Source: Bacillus sp. AFS015802
GTDB lineage: Bacteria; Bacillota; Bacilli; Bacillales; Bacillaceae_B
Reading direction: 5' to 3'
Length of the DNA: 64,000 nt
Assembly: GCF_002561455.1 (NCBI RefSeq)
Contig: NZ_NTUP01000066.1
Location: forward strand, 503,357-567,356
Numbering within the stretch: position 1 is the stretch's first letter; every line of letters starts with the position of its first letter. Under the pieces are notes generated by a model. It ran no database searches, was not told the DNA's origin, and worked only from the letters and a program-made list of their open reading frames with translations. The position numbers were made by a program, and so were the translations under genes. This document shows positions 52,671 to 62,435 of this stretch, in pieces.

Positions 52671-53567
52671 ATGGCAGAATTAGCAGAACCGCAAAAGGAG
52701 CTTCATCCTTCTCTGGAGGAAGAGACGGTCTCTCCCTGGAAGGAAGCATGGAAAAGCTTCACCAAGAATAAGATAGCACTCGTCGGATTTTGTATCGTCC
52801 TATTCTTTATCATCCTGGCGATTGCAGCACCCCTCATCGCACCACAGGGAATCAATGAGCAGGACCTTTCAAAGAGGCTTCAGGCACCATCTTCAGAGCA
52901 TTGGTTAGGGACGGATGACTTTGGCCGGGATATCTTATCAAGAATCATCCATGGCGCCCGTATTTCTCTATGGGTCGGGTTCTTCGCCGTTATCGGGTCT
53001 TCTGTAATTGGTAGTTTACTTGGAATCGTTGCGGGTTATTACGGCAGATGGGTCGATACCATCATTTCCCGTATCTTTGATATCATGCTTGCATTCCCAA
53101 GCATCCTGTTAGCGATTGCCGTCGTAGCTGCTCTTGGGCCTTCACTAAGAAACGCATTGATAGCCATTGCCATCATCAATATCCCAAATTTCGGGCGACT
53201 CATTCGATCAAGGGTGTTGAGTGTGAAGCAAGAGGAGTACGTAATGGCAGCCAAAGCCATCGGGATGAGCGATTTCCGGATTCTATTCAGTCATGTGCTG
53301 CCAAATAGTATGGCTCCCATCATTGTGCAGGGAACACTGGCCATCGCGACTGCCATCATTGAAGCAGCAGCCCTCGGTTTCCTTGGTCTAGGAGCCCAGG
53401 CTCCTGAACCTGAATGGGGGAAAATGCTGTCTGATGCGAGACAGTATATGCTTCAGGCCCCGTGGACGATGATCTTCCCGGGACTTGCCATCATGCTGAC
53501 TGTATTAGGATTCAACCTGATGGGGGACGGGCTTCGGGATGCCCTTGACCCTAAAATGAAAAACTAA
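52671..53567 (+). CDS. appC: Oligopeptide ABC transporter permease AppC
   Basis: The 298-residue protein has the OppC/DppC N-terminal soluble part, six spans, the domain WLGTDDFGRDILSRIIHGARIS and the EAA loop LSVKQEEYVMAAKAIGMS. RBS AGAGGTGATCTCTC, 28 bp after appB. The final gene of the operon, with a terminator directly after. Confidence 0.9.
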   Translation: MAELAEPQKELHPSLEEETVSPWKEAWKSFTKNKIALVGFCIVLFFIILAIAAPLIAPQGINEQDLSKRLQAPSSEHWLGTDDFGRDILSRIIHGARISLWVGFFAVIGSSVIGSLLGIVAGYYGRWVDTIISRIFDIMLAFPSILLAIAVVAALGPSLRNALIAIAIINIPNFGRLIRSRVLSVKQEEYVMAAKAIGMSDFRILFSHVLPNSMAPIIVQGTLAIATAIIEAAALGFLGLGAQAPEPEWGKMLSDARQYMLQAPWTMIFPGLAIMLTVLGFNLMGDGLRDALDPKMKN

Positions 53568-53572
53568 ACAAA

Positions 53573-53608
53573 AAACGGAGCAAAGGATCCTATCTTTGCT
53601 CCGTTTTT
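53573..53608. terminator. app operon terminator (bidirectional)
   Basis: ACGGAGCAAAG and CTTTGCTCCGT pair around a 9-nt loop with A- and T-rich flanks. Confidence 0.85.
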
Positions 53609-53613
53609 GTTAT

Positions 53614-54696
53614 TTATTCTTCTTCTTCGGCAATCATCACTTCATTTTCATCTTTATGATACGATTGGAAGCTTGTAATAAGCTTTTCTAGATGTTCCAA
53701 ATGCTCATCGTATTCAAAAATGGCAGAGAAGATATGAAGCAGATGGAAGTTATGGATGTTGTCGTCCTTCGAATGATGCTTGACTTCCTCAAGCATGATA
53801 TTCATCAGCTCTTTACGATGCAGGCATACATCCTGCTGTGCTTCTGATTCCGCATGTGGATGCATTTTGCCAAGGAACTTCAATAGCAGCTGTTCATGAT
53901 AGGTAAGTAAGCAGTCAAGTTGGTTTTTAATGACGCCCCGTAATTCGTCGGGCAATTGAAAGATTTCGTTTTCATATCGATTAAGGCGCTTCAGTATTTC
54001 GAAGCTCCGATTGGTTGAAGAAATCATTTGTCTGAAAATCACAAGCTTGCGGCTTTTGACAATCGAATTCTTCTTGAAATAATCCCGTTCCTCTTTATAC
54101 AGAAGATACAGTTGGTCGACCTTTATAAGTTTTTCCTTGATGCGCTCCAGGTCCTTTTTCAAAAGATGGAATTCCGTAGCGTGCCTCGAGCTTAACCTGA
54201 TCCATTTCAGGATCTCTTCGGTTGAGTCCGATACTTTATGAAAAAGCTTAGTTTCATATTTCGGAGGCAGGAACACCAGGTTGACGAGAAACGATGAGAA
54301 GACCCCGATCATGATGGTCGAGAAACGAATGAAAGCAAATTGGATAAAATCCTGATCTGTCACTTCCATGATGGCAATCATGGTAACCAGTGCAAGACCG
54401 ATTGTGTTCTGCAGCTTTAATTTAAGAATGATGGCAATGGCAATCACAGCTGCCAGGCCGACTATCAGTGGATTGCTGCCGAATAATAGGACAAATAAAA
54501 CGGCAATTCCGGCTCCGATCAGGTTCGCTTGGATTTGTTCGATAATGGATAGATAAGAACGGTAAATGGTGGGCTGGACGGCAAATACCGCCGCAATTCC
54601 CGCGAACACCGGGGAAGGAATGCCGAGCAGCTGGGATACAAGTAGAGCCAATACAATCGCAATTCCCGTTTTGAGGATGCGAGCACCAAGTTTCAT
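53614..54696 (-). CDS. ygaE: Aromatic acid exporter family/FUSC-like protein (YgaE)
   Basis: The 360-residue protein has about six membrane spans in the N-terminal 160 residues (KTGIAIVLALLVSQLLGIPSPVFAGIAAVFAVQPTIYRSY) and a long cytoplasmic helical domain, the layout of ArAE_1/FUSC proteins. The ATG at 54696 follows AAAGGATTC; the earlier frame was rejected. Length equals YgaE of B. subtilis. The substrate is unknown. Confidence 0.83.
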   Translation of the reverse strand: MKLGARILKTGIAIVLALLVSQLLGIPSPVFAGIAAVFAVQPTIYRSYLSIIEQIQANLIGAGIAVLFVLLFGSNPLIVGLAAVIAIAIILKLKLQNTIGLALVTMIAIMEVTDQDFIQFAFIRFSTIMIGVFSSFLVNLVFLPPKYETKLFHKVSDSTEEILKWIRLSSRHATEFHLLKKDLERIKEKLIKVDQLYLLYKEERDYFKKNSIVKSRKLVIFRQMISSTNRSFEILKRLNRYENEIFQLPDELRGVIKNQLDCLLTYHEQLLLKFLGKMHPHAESEAQQDVCLHRKELMNIMLEEVKHHSKDDNIHNFHLLHIFSAIFEYDEHLEHLEKLITSFQSYHKDENEVMIAEEEE

Positions 54697-54890
54697 GGAA
54701 TTAGAATCCTTTCTTGTGTTACTTTTTAATAAACAATACTGTACTATACATGTACTTACAAGTAATATCAATAGGGAAATTCAAATAAGTTTCTACAAAA
54801 ATATGTACCTGTTTCAGAGGGGGTGTAAACACCAGTTTCACTGCAACATCCATAGTTATGTGAGGTGGAAACGAATTATTCTGATCGTCA

Positions 54891-54934
54891 AAAAAAACTG
54901 CCTCACCAGGTCATGTAACCTGGCGAAACAGTCT
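54891..54934 (-). terminator. gsaB terminator
   Basis: On the minus strand CCAGGT and ACCTGG, extended by ACTG/CAGT arms, precede a run of eight T. Confidence 0.8.
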
Positions 54935-54955
54935 TATCCGTTTTTTCCTCTTCTA

Positions 54956-56242
54956 TTATAATTGTGCAAATGCCTGATCGACGGCTTCCAAGGTAACCTT
55001 GATATCTTCTTCTGTATGAGCTGTCGTCAAGAACCATGCTTCATATTTAGATGGTGCAAGATTGATTCCTTGATGAAGCATAAGCTTAAAGAACTTTGCA
55101 AACATGTCTCCGTCTGTCGCTTCAGCCTGTTCGTAGTTCTCCACTTTTTCAGTAGTGAAGTAGAGAGTCAGGGCGCCCTTTAATCTATTAATGGAAATCG
55201 GCGTATTATGTTTTTCTGCCGCTGCTAAAATCCCTTTTTCAAGCATCTCCCCAAGTTGATTCAACTTCTCGTATACGCCTTCTTCTCTTAAAACTTCAAG
55301 ACAGGCAATTCCTGATAGGATGGAAGCAGGATTACCGGCCATCGTTCCTGCCTGGTAAGCAGGTCCTAAAGGGGCGACCTGTTCCATGATTTCTTTTTTC
55401 CCGCCGTAAGCACCGATCGGCAGGCCGCCGCCGATGATTTTCCCAAGGGCTGTCAAGTCCGGCTTCACTTTTAACATGTCCTGTGCGCCGCCGTAAGTAA
55501 AGCGGAACGCTGTGATGACTTCATCATAAATCACAAGGGAATTAGAGGCATGGGCGATGTCGTTCACCTGCTGGAGGAACCCTTCCTTCGGTTCCACGAT
55601 CCCGAAGTTTCCGACGATCGGTTCTACAAGGACCGCCGCGATTTGGTCACCCCATTTCTCCATCGCTTCCTTAAATGGTTCAATGTCATTGAACGGAACG
55701 GTGATGACTTCCTGCGCGATGCTTTTTGGAACACCCGCAGAATCCGGCGTTCCGAGGGTGGACGGTCCGGAACCGGCTGCAACCAGCACCAGATCCGAGT
55801 GTCCATGGTAGCAGCCTGCAAATTTAATGACTTTGTCTTTCCCGGTATAGGCCCTCGCCACACGGATCGTCGTCATCACGGCTTCTGTACCTGAATTGAC
55901 GAAGCGGACTTTGTCCATGTAAGGCATAGCTTCTTTGATCATTTTCGCAAATTTCACTTCATGACCCGTAGGCGTTCCGTACAGGACCCCGTTTGCTGCA
56001 GCCCTGGTAATCGCTTCGGTGATATGCGGGTGAGCATGTCCCGTTATGATCGGGCCGTATGCTGCCAGATAGTCGATGTATTTGTTTCCGTCCACATCCC
56101 AGAAATATGCGCCTTTTCCTCTTTCCATGGCAACTGGGGAGCCGCCTCCCACTGCTTTATAGGAACGCGATGGGCTGTTCACGCCTCCGACTATATGTTC
56201 CAGTGCTTCTGTATGTAAAGTTTCTGATTCAGTGAATTTCAT
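54956..56242 (-). CDS. gsaB: Glutamate-1-semialdehyde 2,1-aminomutase (GsaB)
   Basis: The 428-residue class III aminotransferase has the PLP Lys in [19 protein letters not shown] and the mutase-specific region [16 protein letters not shown] and [11 protein letters not shown]. It converts glutamate-1-semialdehyde to 5-aminolevulinate for tetrapyrrole synthesis. It is the second GSA mutase of Bacillus, additional to HemL. The ATG at 56242 follows GGGAGGAAAAC; the longer frame was rejected. Same neighbours (ygaE) as in B. subtilis. Confidence 0.92.
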   Translation of the reverse strand: MKFTESETLHTEALEHIVGGVNSPSRSYKAVGGGSPVAMERGKGAYFWDVDGNKYIDYLAAYGPIITGHAHPHITEAITRAAANGVLYGTPTGHEVKFAKMIKEAMPYMDKVRFVNSGTEAVMTTIRVARAYTGKDKVIKFAGCYHGHSDLVLVAAGSGPSTLGTPDSAGVPKSIAQEVITVPFNDIEPFKEAMEKWGDQIAAVLVEPIVGNFGIVEPKEGFLQQVNDIAHASNSLVIYDEVITAFRFTYGGAQDMLKVKPDLTALGKIIGGGLPIGAYGGKKEIMEQVAPLGPAYQAGTMAGNPASILSGIACLEVLREEGVYEKLNQLGEMLEKGILAAAEKHNTPISINRLKGALTLYFTTEKVENYEQAEATDGDMFAKFFKLMLHQGINLAPSKYEAWFLTTAHTEEDIKVTLEAVDQAFAQL

Positions 56243-56441
56243 GTTTTCCTCCCGGTAAAAGTATATTTTTCTATGCACTACCTCTCTATTGTAGTACGGA
56301 CTTTTAAACTTTAGCAAATAGGGAATCAATGGGCACACTACTTTTCAAGCAGACTGTTCAAAGGGACCGTGCTCTCTGTGGTACACTATAGTTTGTTTGT
56401 GAAAGAGAAACCTATTTCAAGAAAATCTAGGAGGACGCAAG

Positions 56442-57452
56442 ATGAATGCGATTGAAGTGAATCATTTGCGTAAGGAATTCAAGGCTTTTTCCAGTCGTTC
56501 GGGGCTGAAGGGTGCCTTCAGGGATTTGTTTACGCGTAATTATAAAGTCGTTCCTGCGGTGAATGATATTTCATTCAAAGTGGAACAGGGGGAGATGGTT
56601 GGATACATCGGTGAGAATGGGGCCGGAAAGTCCACTACCATCAAAATGCTGACGGGCATCCTGACTCCGACAGGGGGAGAACTGACCGTCAATGGAATGA
56701 ACCCCCATCGCGACCGGGAAAAATTCGTTCAGACGATCGGCGTTGTGTTTGGACAACGCTCACAACTCTGGTGGGATATTGCCGTACAGGAATCTTTTCA
56801 GCTTTTGAAAAAGGTGTACAAAGTACCTGATCAACAATATAAGGAGCATATGGATCACGTGATTGAGACACTGGATATTGCGCCGCTTTTGGACAAACCG
56901 GTGCGCAAGCTGTCTCTTGGGCAGAGAATGAGATGTGAGCTGGCCGCCGCGCTTGTTCATAACCCGCCTTTATTATTCCTGGATGAACCAACAATCGGAT
57001 TGGATGTCCTGGTGAAATTGAAGATCCGTCAATTTTTAAAGGAAATCAATGAGAAGTACAATACAACCATTTTACTTACGACCCATGATTTATCGGATAT
57101 CGAAGCCTTATGTGAACGGGTCGTCATGCTGGATGAAGGGAAAATCATTTATGATGGTGAACTGAGTCGCTTGAAAGAAAACTGGGGAGATCAGAAAGAA
57201 GTCGTCTTTCAATTCCTGGATGAAGTATCACTGTCCGCTTTATCCGACCTGACTAAGAATCACAGCATTTCATGGTCCTTTGACGAGAAGAAGCAATCTT
57301 ATTCTGCCGTAACGGAAGCCGATGAAGAAGTCATCTCACAGCTCATCACCGACGTTGTGGCGAACTTCAAAGTGAAGGACATGAAGATAGAAGAGACGAC
57401 CACTGAAGAGATCATCCGAAACATCTATGAAAAAGGGGCTGTGACAAGATGA
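56442..57452 (+). CDS. ABC-2 type transporter ATP-binding protein (COG4586 type)
   Basis: The 336-residue ATPase has Walker A GENGAGKSTTIKMLTG, signature LSLGQRMRCELAAALVH and Walker B LLFLDEPTIGLD, with an extended C-terminal domain. Signature and partners (two six-span permeases) match the ATPase of the COG4586-4587-3694 export cluster. RBS AGGAGGACGCAAG. Divergent from gsaB. The substrate is unknown. Confidence 0.88.
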   Translation: MNAIEVNHLRKEFKAFSSRSGLKGAFRDLFTRNYKVVPAVNDISFKVEQGEMVGYIGENGAGKSTTIKMLTGILTPTGGELTVNGMNPHRDREKFVQTIGVVFGQRSQLWWDIAVQESFQLLKKVYKVPDQQYKEHMDHVIETLDIAPLLDKPVRKLSLGQRMRCELAAALVHNPPLLFLDEPTIGLDVLVKLKIRQFLKEINEKYNTTILLTTHDLSDIEALCERVVMLDEGKIIYDGELSRLKENWGDQKEVVFQFLDEVSLSALSDLTKNHSISWSFDEKKQSYSAVTEADEEVISQLITDVVANFKVKDMKIEETTTEEIIRNIYEKGAVTR

Positions 57453-57503
57453 GTGGTGGAATAAAAGTGACTCCACGCCTGCTCTTGTGTTGGGGTGGGT
57501 ATC

Positions 57504-58295
57504 ATGGCTAAGTATATCGAAATGATCCGTATCCGATTTCTGATGATGCTCGCCTATCGGACGAATTATTATAGCGGGATCTTAATCTACAGTATCAATA
57601 TCGGGGCTTACTATTTCTTATGGCAGGCCATTTACGGGGGCAAACAGGATATCGAAGGATTATCAATCATCCAGATGACGACATATGTAGCCGTATCATG
57701 GATGGCAAGGGCCTTTTACTTCAATAATATTGATCGCGAAATTGCGCAGGAAATCAAAGAGGGGAAAGTGGCCGTTGAATTCATCAGGCCCTATAACTAT
57801 CTCGGAATGAAAACAATGCAGGGACTTGGTGAGGGGATCTTCCGATTGGTCTTTTTCTCCTTCCCGGGGATGATCATCGTGAGCCTGATTTTTCCGCTTC
57901 AAATCGGTACAGGTTTTGACACGATCGGCTTATTTGCAATTTCGATCCTTTTCAGTTTTATTATCAATACACAAATCAATTTGCTGACAGGTATCACGAC
58001 CTTTTTCTTATTTAATAATGACGGTCTGATCCGGGCCAAGCGAGTGGTAATCGATTTATTCTCGGGACTGCTTCTGCCGATTCACTTTTTCCCCCTGTGG
58101 GCGCAGAATGTGATGGAGTACTTGCCGTTTCAAAGTATCAGTTATGTCCCGAGCATGATTTTCACGAATGGTTTTACGACTTCGGAGTCGTTCCATGCGA
58201 TTCTGATGCAGGGCCTTTGGTCGTTGATTCTTCTCATACCGATCAAAGTGCTGTGGGTCATGGCAAAAAAACAAATGATCATTCAAGGAGGGTGA
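57504..58295 (+). CDS. ABC-2 transporter permease (COG4587 type)
   Basis: The 263-residue protein has six membrane spans: FLMMLAYRTNYYSGILIYSINIGAYYF, ISWMARAFYFNNIDREIAQEIKEGKVAVEFIRPYN and so on. That segment, with its (D/N)(I/V)x-EI pattern, is typical of the first permease of this cluster. The ATG at 57504 follows GGGGTGGG closely. The stop codon lies in the RBS of the next permease. Confidence 0.82.
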   Translation: MAKYIEMIRIRFLMMLAYRTNYYSGILIYSINIGAYYFLWQAIYGGKQDIEGLSIIQMTTYVAVSWMARAFYFNNIDREIAQEIKEGKVAVEFIRPYNYLGMKTMQGLGEGIFRLVFFSFPGMIIVSLIFPLQIGTGFDTIGLFAISILFSFIINTQINLLTGITTFFLFNNDGLIRAKRVVIDLFSGLLLPIHFFPLWAQNVMEYLPFQSISYVPSMIFTNGFTTSESFHAILMQGLWSLILLIPIKVLWVMAKKQMIIQGG

Positions 58296-58298
58296 CCG

Positions 58299-59084
58299 AT
58301 GTTTTATGTGAAGATGTTCTTTCAATACGTCGCCCAATATATGAAGATACGGCTGCAATATCGAGCCGACCTGATCGTCGAGATTCTGTCTGATTTGCTA
58401 TTTCAAGCTGTTAATCTTGTATTTATCCTCGTTGTATTCGGACACACCCAGTTATTGAGCGGGTGGACGAGGGATGAAATCATTTTCATTTATGGATTTT
58501 TCCTGGTTCCGTTTGCTCTGTTCAGTTCCTTCTTCAATATCTGGGATTTTAACGACCGGTATGTGGTGAAGGGGGAATTCGACCGGATCCTGACAAGACC
58601 TATCCATAGTTTGTTTCAAGTGATTTTGGAGCGGATGGAGTTAGAGTCCCTTTTTGGTGTCCTCACCGGGATGGCCGTTATGTTTTACGCGGGTGGCAGG
58701 CTTGATATTACATTTGAGTGGTATGAACCGATCCTTTTCATCGTCTTTGTTTTCGGTGGGGCACTGGTTTATGCGGGGATCTTCATTGCCCTCGCAAGCA
58801 TTGCATTCTGGTCTGATGCGAAAACGTCCATCATGCCGATGATGTACAATATCGGGAACTATGGAAGATACCCGGTTGATATTTATAATAGTGTCATCCG
58901 GTTTGTGTTGACGTGGATCCTTCCCTTTGCGTTCGTGGGAGTGTATCCATCTGCCTTTTTCCTGGAAAAGACGGAATGGTACCCGTATTCGTTCCTCACA
59001 CCATTTGTTGGAATCGGATTTTTCATTTTCTCCATCGTTCTATGGAATGAAGGCGTGAAACGGTACAGAGGCGCAGGTAACTAG
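58299..59084 (+). CDS. ABC-2 transporter permease (COG3694 type)
   Basis: The 261-residue six-span protein with FYVKMFFQYVAQYMKIRLQYRADLIVEILSDLLFQ and NDRYVVKGEFDRILTRPIHSLFQVI is the second permease of the exporter. RBS GGAGGGTGACCG, which contains the previous stop. It ends the operon. Confidence 0.83.
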   Translation: MFYVKMFFQYVAQYMKIRLQYRADLIVEILSDLLFQAVNLVFILVVFGHTQLLSGWTRDEIIFIYGFFLVPFALFSSFFNIWDFNDRYVVKGEFDRILTRPIHSLFQVILERMELESLFGVLTGMAVMFYAGGRLDITFEWYEPILFIVFVFGGALVYAGIFIALASIAFWSDAKTSIMPMMYNIGNYGRYPVDIYNSVIRFVLTWILPFAFVGVYPSAFFLEKTEWYPYSFLTPFVGIGFFIFSIVLWNEGVKRYRGAGN

Positions 59085-59145
59085 AATGATTTCCTGATGG
59101 TAAGCGTACATATACTAAGACAAGCAGAAAAAAGAGGGTATGTAT

Positions 59146-59550
59146 ATGCTTTATATCATTGGGTTTTTCATTCTGTTCTGCATGATCATGAGCCTGCGTG
59201 CATTATTTTATCCTTCGAGGTGGAAAGAACATCATGTTTCCCTTCATCACTTTCTCTTTTTGGGTATGAGCTACATCACGATTATGGTCGGTTTCGGACT
59301 GATGTTCACGCTGCTCGAACTTGAGGGGGTCCCGATTCTGGTTGAGGGGGGAGCTCCCATTACTGGTGATTTTCTCGATCATTTTTTTACAACCATGTAT
59401 TTCAGCGGCATCACCCTTTTTTCAGTAGGATATGGGGATGTGACTCCGGTCGGGATCGGAAGGGGGATCGCCCTTATAGAGTCATGGCTTGGGTATACGA
59501 TACCGGCAGCCTTTGTGGTGAAATCCTTTTTGAACTACGAAAACAAGTAG
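59146..59550 (+). CDS. Small potassium-channel family membrane protein (second copy)
   Basis: The 134-residue protein has two spans, a pore loop GITLFSVGYGDVTPVG with the K+ selectivity filter, and a last span (LIESWLGYTIPAAFVVKSFL). Same layout as the protein at 11521. Start at 59146, 7 nt after GAGGG; an ATG at 59140 is too close to the site. No ligand or RCK domain. Pore function is inferred. Confidence 0.75.
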   Translation: MLYIIGFFILFCMIMSLRALFYPSRWKEHHVSLHHFLFLGMSYITIMVGFGLMFTLLELEGVPILVEGGAPITGDFLDHFFTTMYFSGITLFSVGYGDVTPVGIGRGIALIESWLGYTIPAAFVVKSFLNYENK

Positions 59551-59623
59551 CGTATGGTTTGAGTTTTTTTCTTCTATTGGGTACGCTAATGTCAGAACGA
59601 TATCCAATTGGAGGGGAAGACAA

Positions 59624-60088
59624 ATGACAGTTGGTCAAAAAGCACCTGAATTTGAATTATTGGCAAGTAACGGAGAAAAGGTGAAGCTTTCCGATTACCG
59701 GGGGAAAAACGTGGTCCTTTATTTTTATCCGAAGGACATGACGCCTGGCTGTACGACGGAAGCGTGCGATTTCAGGGATCAGCATGAGAACTTTGAAGAT
59801 CTTGATGCCGTCATCCTGGGTGTGAGTCCTGATCCCGTAGAAAAACATGAAAAGTTTATAGACAAACATGGGCTGCCATTTCTTCTTCTGGTTGATGAAG
59901 ATCACAAGGCAGCGGAGGAATATGACGTGTGGAAACTGAAGAAAAACTTCGGAAAAGAATATATGGGCATCGAACGTTCGACTTTCATCATCGATAAAGA
60001 AGGAAACCTGGTTAAGGAATGGAGAAAGGTGAAAGTGAAGGGACATGTAGAGGAAGCTCTTCAGTACATTGAAGACAACCTTTCCTAA
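59624..60088 (+). CDS. bcp: Thioredoxin-dependent thiol peroxidase (Bcp/PrxQ, YgaF)
   Basis: The 154-residue peroxiredoxin has the peroxidatic Cys43 and resolving Cys48 in MTPGCTTEACDFRD, which is the two-Cys PrxQ pattern. It reduces organic and hydrogen peroxides with thioredoxin. The placement close to perR is as in B. subtilis ygaF-perR, though other genes are inserted here. RBS TTGGAGGGGAAGACAA. Confidence 0.93.
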   Translation: MTVGQKAPEFELLASNGEKVKLSDYRGKNVVLYFYPKDMTPGCTTEACDFRDQHENFEDLDAVILGVSPDPVEKHEKFIDKHGLPFLLLVDEDHKAAEEYDVWKLKKNFGKEYMGIERSTFIIDKEGNLVKEWRKVKVKGHVEEALQYIEDNLS

Positions 60089-60205
60089 GCCTATTTTCAA
60101 GCCTATTTTAATATGTTTGAGGCTTTTGTCCATTCACAAGACGTGTAAGGACATATAGTAAGAGTAGGGCAACCTCCTCAAATAAGTCAGTCTCATCCGT
60201 GTAGA

Positions 60206-60234
60206 AGGATCGACCATGTCGATCCTCTTTTTTT
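60206..60234 (+). terminator. Terminator upstream of the dehydrogenase gene
   Basis: AGGATCGAC and GTCGATCCT pair around CAT, followed by seven T. Confidence 0.8.
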
Positions 60235-60315
60235 ATGCTCAAAGTATGCTTTAACTAGGGCGATCGCGCCTCTATATGGTAAAATAATGGGCAACAGGGA
60301 ATGGGAGGAAGCGAC

Positions 60316-61266
60316 ATGAAAATCATCTTTACATTTCGTCCTAAGGAAGAATTCGTCTCAGATATTGAGAACAGCTTCCCTGAGAACGAGTTTCTTTTTT
60401 ATAAAAAAATCAAGGAAGCAGAAAAGGATCTGCCTTACGCAGAAGTGATCGTTACAATGGGGGAAGATTTAACGGACGATCACATTAGGATGAGTGAAAG
60501 TTGTAAATGGATCATGGTGACGTCAGCGGGATTGGAGAAAATGCCTTTTGATGCGATCAAACGAAGGGGAATCCTCGTAACCAATGCAAGGGGTATCCAT
60601 AAGATCCCCATGGCGGAATTTTCGATCGGATTGATGCTTCAGCATGCGAAACAGCTTCAGGCGGTTTGGGAGCAGGAGAAGGACGCCGTATGGAGTAGAA
60701 GACTGCCTACCTCCGAGCTTCATGGAGCGTCTCTTCTCGTTATCGGAGCCGGTGCTATCGGAGGGGAAATCGCCCGTCTGGCAAAAGCGTTTCATATGAA
60801 TGTCAGCGGTGTGAACTCCACAGGATCGCCGGCGGAACATTTTGACAGAATGTTCACCCTGGAAACCTTCAGGGAACAGCTGGCCGGGTTCGATTACATC
60901 GTATCCGTTTTGCCGAGCACGGAGCATACTGCGTACATCATGAAAGTGGATGACTTTAAAAAGATGAAGGATACGGCCGTTTTCATCAATATGGGCCGCG
61001 GGGATCTCATGGAGGAGTCCGTCATTCTTGAAGTGATGGAAAAGAAGCTGATCAGCCGGATGTATTTGGATGTATTCGAAGAGGAACCGTTAGCTGGTCA
61101 TCACCCTTTTTGGAAGACTGAAGGCATCACGGTGACACCACACCTTTCAAGTATCACCAAAAAATATATGCCTAGAGCATTAGACATCTTTAAAAAGAAT
61201 TTATCTACATATAGTAATAACAGGGAAAACTTTATTAACGTGATTGATACAGAGAGGGGATATTAA
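60316..61266 (+). CDS. D-2-hydroxyacid dehydrogenase family protein
   Basis: The 316-residue protein has the NAD motif LLVIGAGAIGGEIARLAKAF and catalytic Arg in INMGRGDLMEE, Glu in DVFEEEPLAGHHPF and His in TPHLSS. It is in the PGDH/GHRB group; the substrate is unknown. The ATG at 60316 follows GGGAGGAAGCGAC; the ATG 15 bases earlier is part of that site. It is followed by the adenosyltransferase with 2 bp between. Confidence 0.85.
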   Translation: MKIIFTFRPKEEFVSDIENSFPENEFLFYKKIKEAEKDLPYAEVIVTMGEDLTDDHIRMSESCKWIMVTSAGLEKMPFDAIKRRGILVTNARGIHKIPMAEFSIGLMLQHAKQLQAVWEQEKDAVWSRRLPTSELHGASLLVIGAGAIGGEIARLAKAFHMNVSGVNSTGSPAEHFDRMFTLETFREQLAGFDYIVSVLPSTEHTAYIMKVDDFKKMKDTAVFINMGRGDLMEESVILEVMEKKLISRMYLDVFEEEPLAGHHPFWKTEGITVTPHLSSITKKYMPRALDIFKKNLSTYSNNRENFINVIDTERGY

Positions 61267-61268
61267 AC

Positions 61269-61817
61269 ATGAAGATTTATACGAAATCGGGAGACAAGGG
61301 AACCACCTCCCTGGTATATGGAACCCGCGTATCCAAAAAAGATCAACGGGTAGAGGCCTACGGAACATGTGATGAAGCGAATTCAATGATCGGTCTCGGT
61401 CTAAGTTATATCAAATCCGAATACTTTGATGGAAAAGAGCAATTTGAAGAGTTCTTTCATAAAGTGCAAACCATACTCTTTCATGTCGGTGCCGAACTCG
61501 CCACACCTGAAGGGAAAGAAGTGAAATGGAAGCTGGATGAGACACATATTAAAGAATTGGAAGACCAAATCGATTTTCTGGACGGTTCCCTCACCCCACT
61601 CAGCAATTTCATTCTTCCGGGTGGTCAGCCGGCCGGTGCCGCCCTTCACACTGCAAGGACGATCGTCAGGAGAGCTGAAAGAGAGGCTGTAGGAATTGAA
61701 GAAGACATTAATCCGCTGGTCCTGTCTTATTTGAACCGGCTTTCCGACTACCTGTTCGTAGCAGGCCGTTACATCAATCAGCAGCTGGGGGAACAGGAGA
61801 AAAACCTCCACGAGTGA
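61269..61817 (+). CDS. ATP:cob(I)alamin adenosyltransferase (PduO/YvqK type)
   Basis: The 182-residue protein begins KIYTKSGDKGTTSLVYGTRVSKKD, with YGTCDEANSMIG and the C-terminal TARTIVRRAEREAVGIEEDINPLVLSYLNRLSDYLFVAGRYIN, a PduO signature. It makes adenosylcobalamin. RBS GAGAGGGG. It starts two bases after the dehydrogenase stop, so the two are coupled. No B12 biosynthesis or B12-dependent enzyme genes are nearby. Confidence 0.92.
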   Translation: MKIYTKSGDKGTTSLVYGTRVSKKDQRVEAYGTCDEANSMIGLGLSYIKSEYFDGKEQFEEFFHKVQTILFHVGAELATPEGKEVKWKLDETHIKELEDQIDFLDGSLTPLSNFILPGGQPAGAALHTARTIVRRAEREAVGIEEDINPLVLSYLNRLSDYLFVAGRYINQQLGEQEKNLHE

Positions 61818-61829
61818 GAAGGAGAAAGA

Positions 61830-61859
61830 TTGACAAAAGGGACCGTTGATTAGTACACT
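61830..61859 (+). promoter_or_regulatory. perR promoter
   Basis: TTGACA and TACACT are separated by 18 bp, 50 bp upstream of the perR ATG. Confidence 0.65.
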
Positions 61860-61861
61860 AT

Positions 61862-61876
61862 TTATAAAGATTATAA
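61862..61876. promoter_or_regulatory. PerR box (autoregulation)
   Basis: TTATAAAGATTATAA differs from the PerR consensus TTATAATNATTATAA at one base and lies over the expected start of transcription of perR. Confidence 0.85.
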
Positions 61877-61909
61877 AATAATAATTCTTATGAAAAGAGG
61901 TGCATGACG

Positions 61910-62350
61910 ATGTCTGAAGAAGGACAATTAAAAGAAGCGATTTCGACATTGAAGGAAACGGGAGTCCGTATCACTCCTCAACGTCATGCGATATTAGAGT
62001 ATCTCATAGATTCAATGGCCCATCCAACTGCCGATGATATATACAAAGCACTCGAAGGGAAATTCCCTAACATGAGTGTGGCGACCGTTTATAATAATTT
62101 ACGCGTATTCCGTGAAGTAGGGTTAGTAAAAGAGTTGACTTACGGCGATGCTTCAAGTCGTTTTGACTTTGTGACAACCGATCATTACCATGTCATCTGC
62201 GATGGCTGCGGAAAAATCGTTGACTTTCACTACCCAGGGCTCGATGAAGTGGAACAGCTGGCTTCCCATGTGACAGGGTTCAAAGTGAACAACCATCGCA
62301 TGGAAATCTACGGAACTTGCTCTGATTGCTCGGTTAAAGAAACACATTAG
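61910..62350 (+). CDS. perR: Peroxide-responsive repressor PerR
   Basis: The 146-residue Fur-family protein has the winged-helix [32 protein letters not shown] and the regulatory metal ligands His38, Asp86, His92, His94 and Asp105 (by alignment to B. subtilis PerR), plus the structural zinc Cys97, 100, 137 and 140. Oxidation of His38/His92 by peroxide inactivates it. The start at 61910 follows AGAGGTGCATGACG at better spacing than the ATG at 61904. Its own PerR box is upstream. Confidence 0.95.
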   Translation: MSEEGQLKEAISTLKETGVRITPQRHAILEYLIDSMAHPTADDIYKALEGKFPNMSVATVYNNLRVFREVGLVKELTYGDASSRFDFVTTDHYHVICDGCGKIVDFHYPGLDEVEQLASHVTGFKVNNHRMEIYGTCSDCSVKETH

Positions 62351-62352
62351 CT

Positions 62353-62384
62353 AAGAATGGTTCTGAATCAGGACCATTCTTTTA
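62353..62384 (+). terminator. perR terminator
   Basis: AAGAATGGTTCTG and CAGGACCATTCTT pair, followed by T. Confidence 0.85.
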
Positions 62385-62395
62385 TTTTTTGCCTT

Positions 62396-62425
62396 AAAAA
62401 AAGACCTTCCGTTGAAGGTCTTTTC
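62396..62425. terminator. ygzB terminator
   Basis: AAAAGACCTTC and GAAGGTCTTTT pair with a short loop and poly-A/T flanks. Confidence 0.85.
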
Positions 62426-62435
62426 TCATGCAGCT

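Noticed and set aside
61401..61949. 182-residue minus-strand ORF
   Set aside because: It is antisense to the well-supported adenosyltransferase gene and the start of perR, with no RBS.
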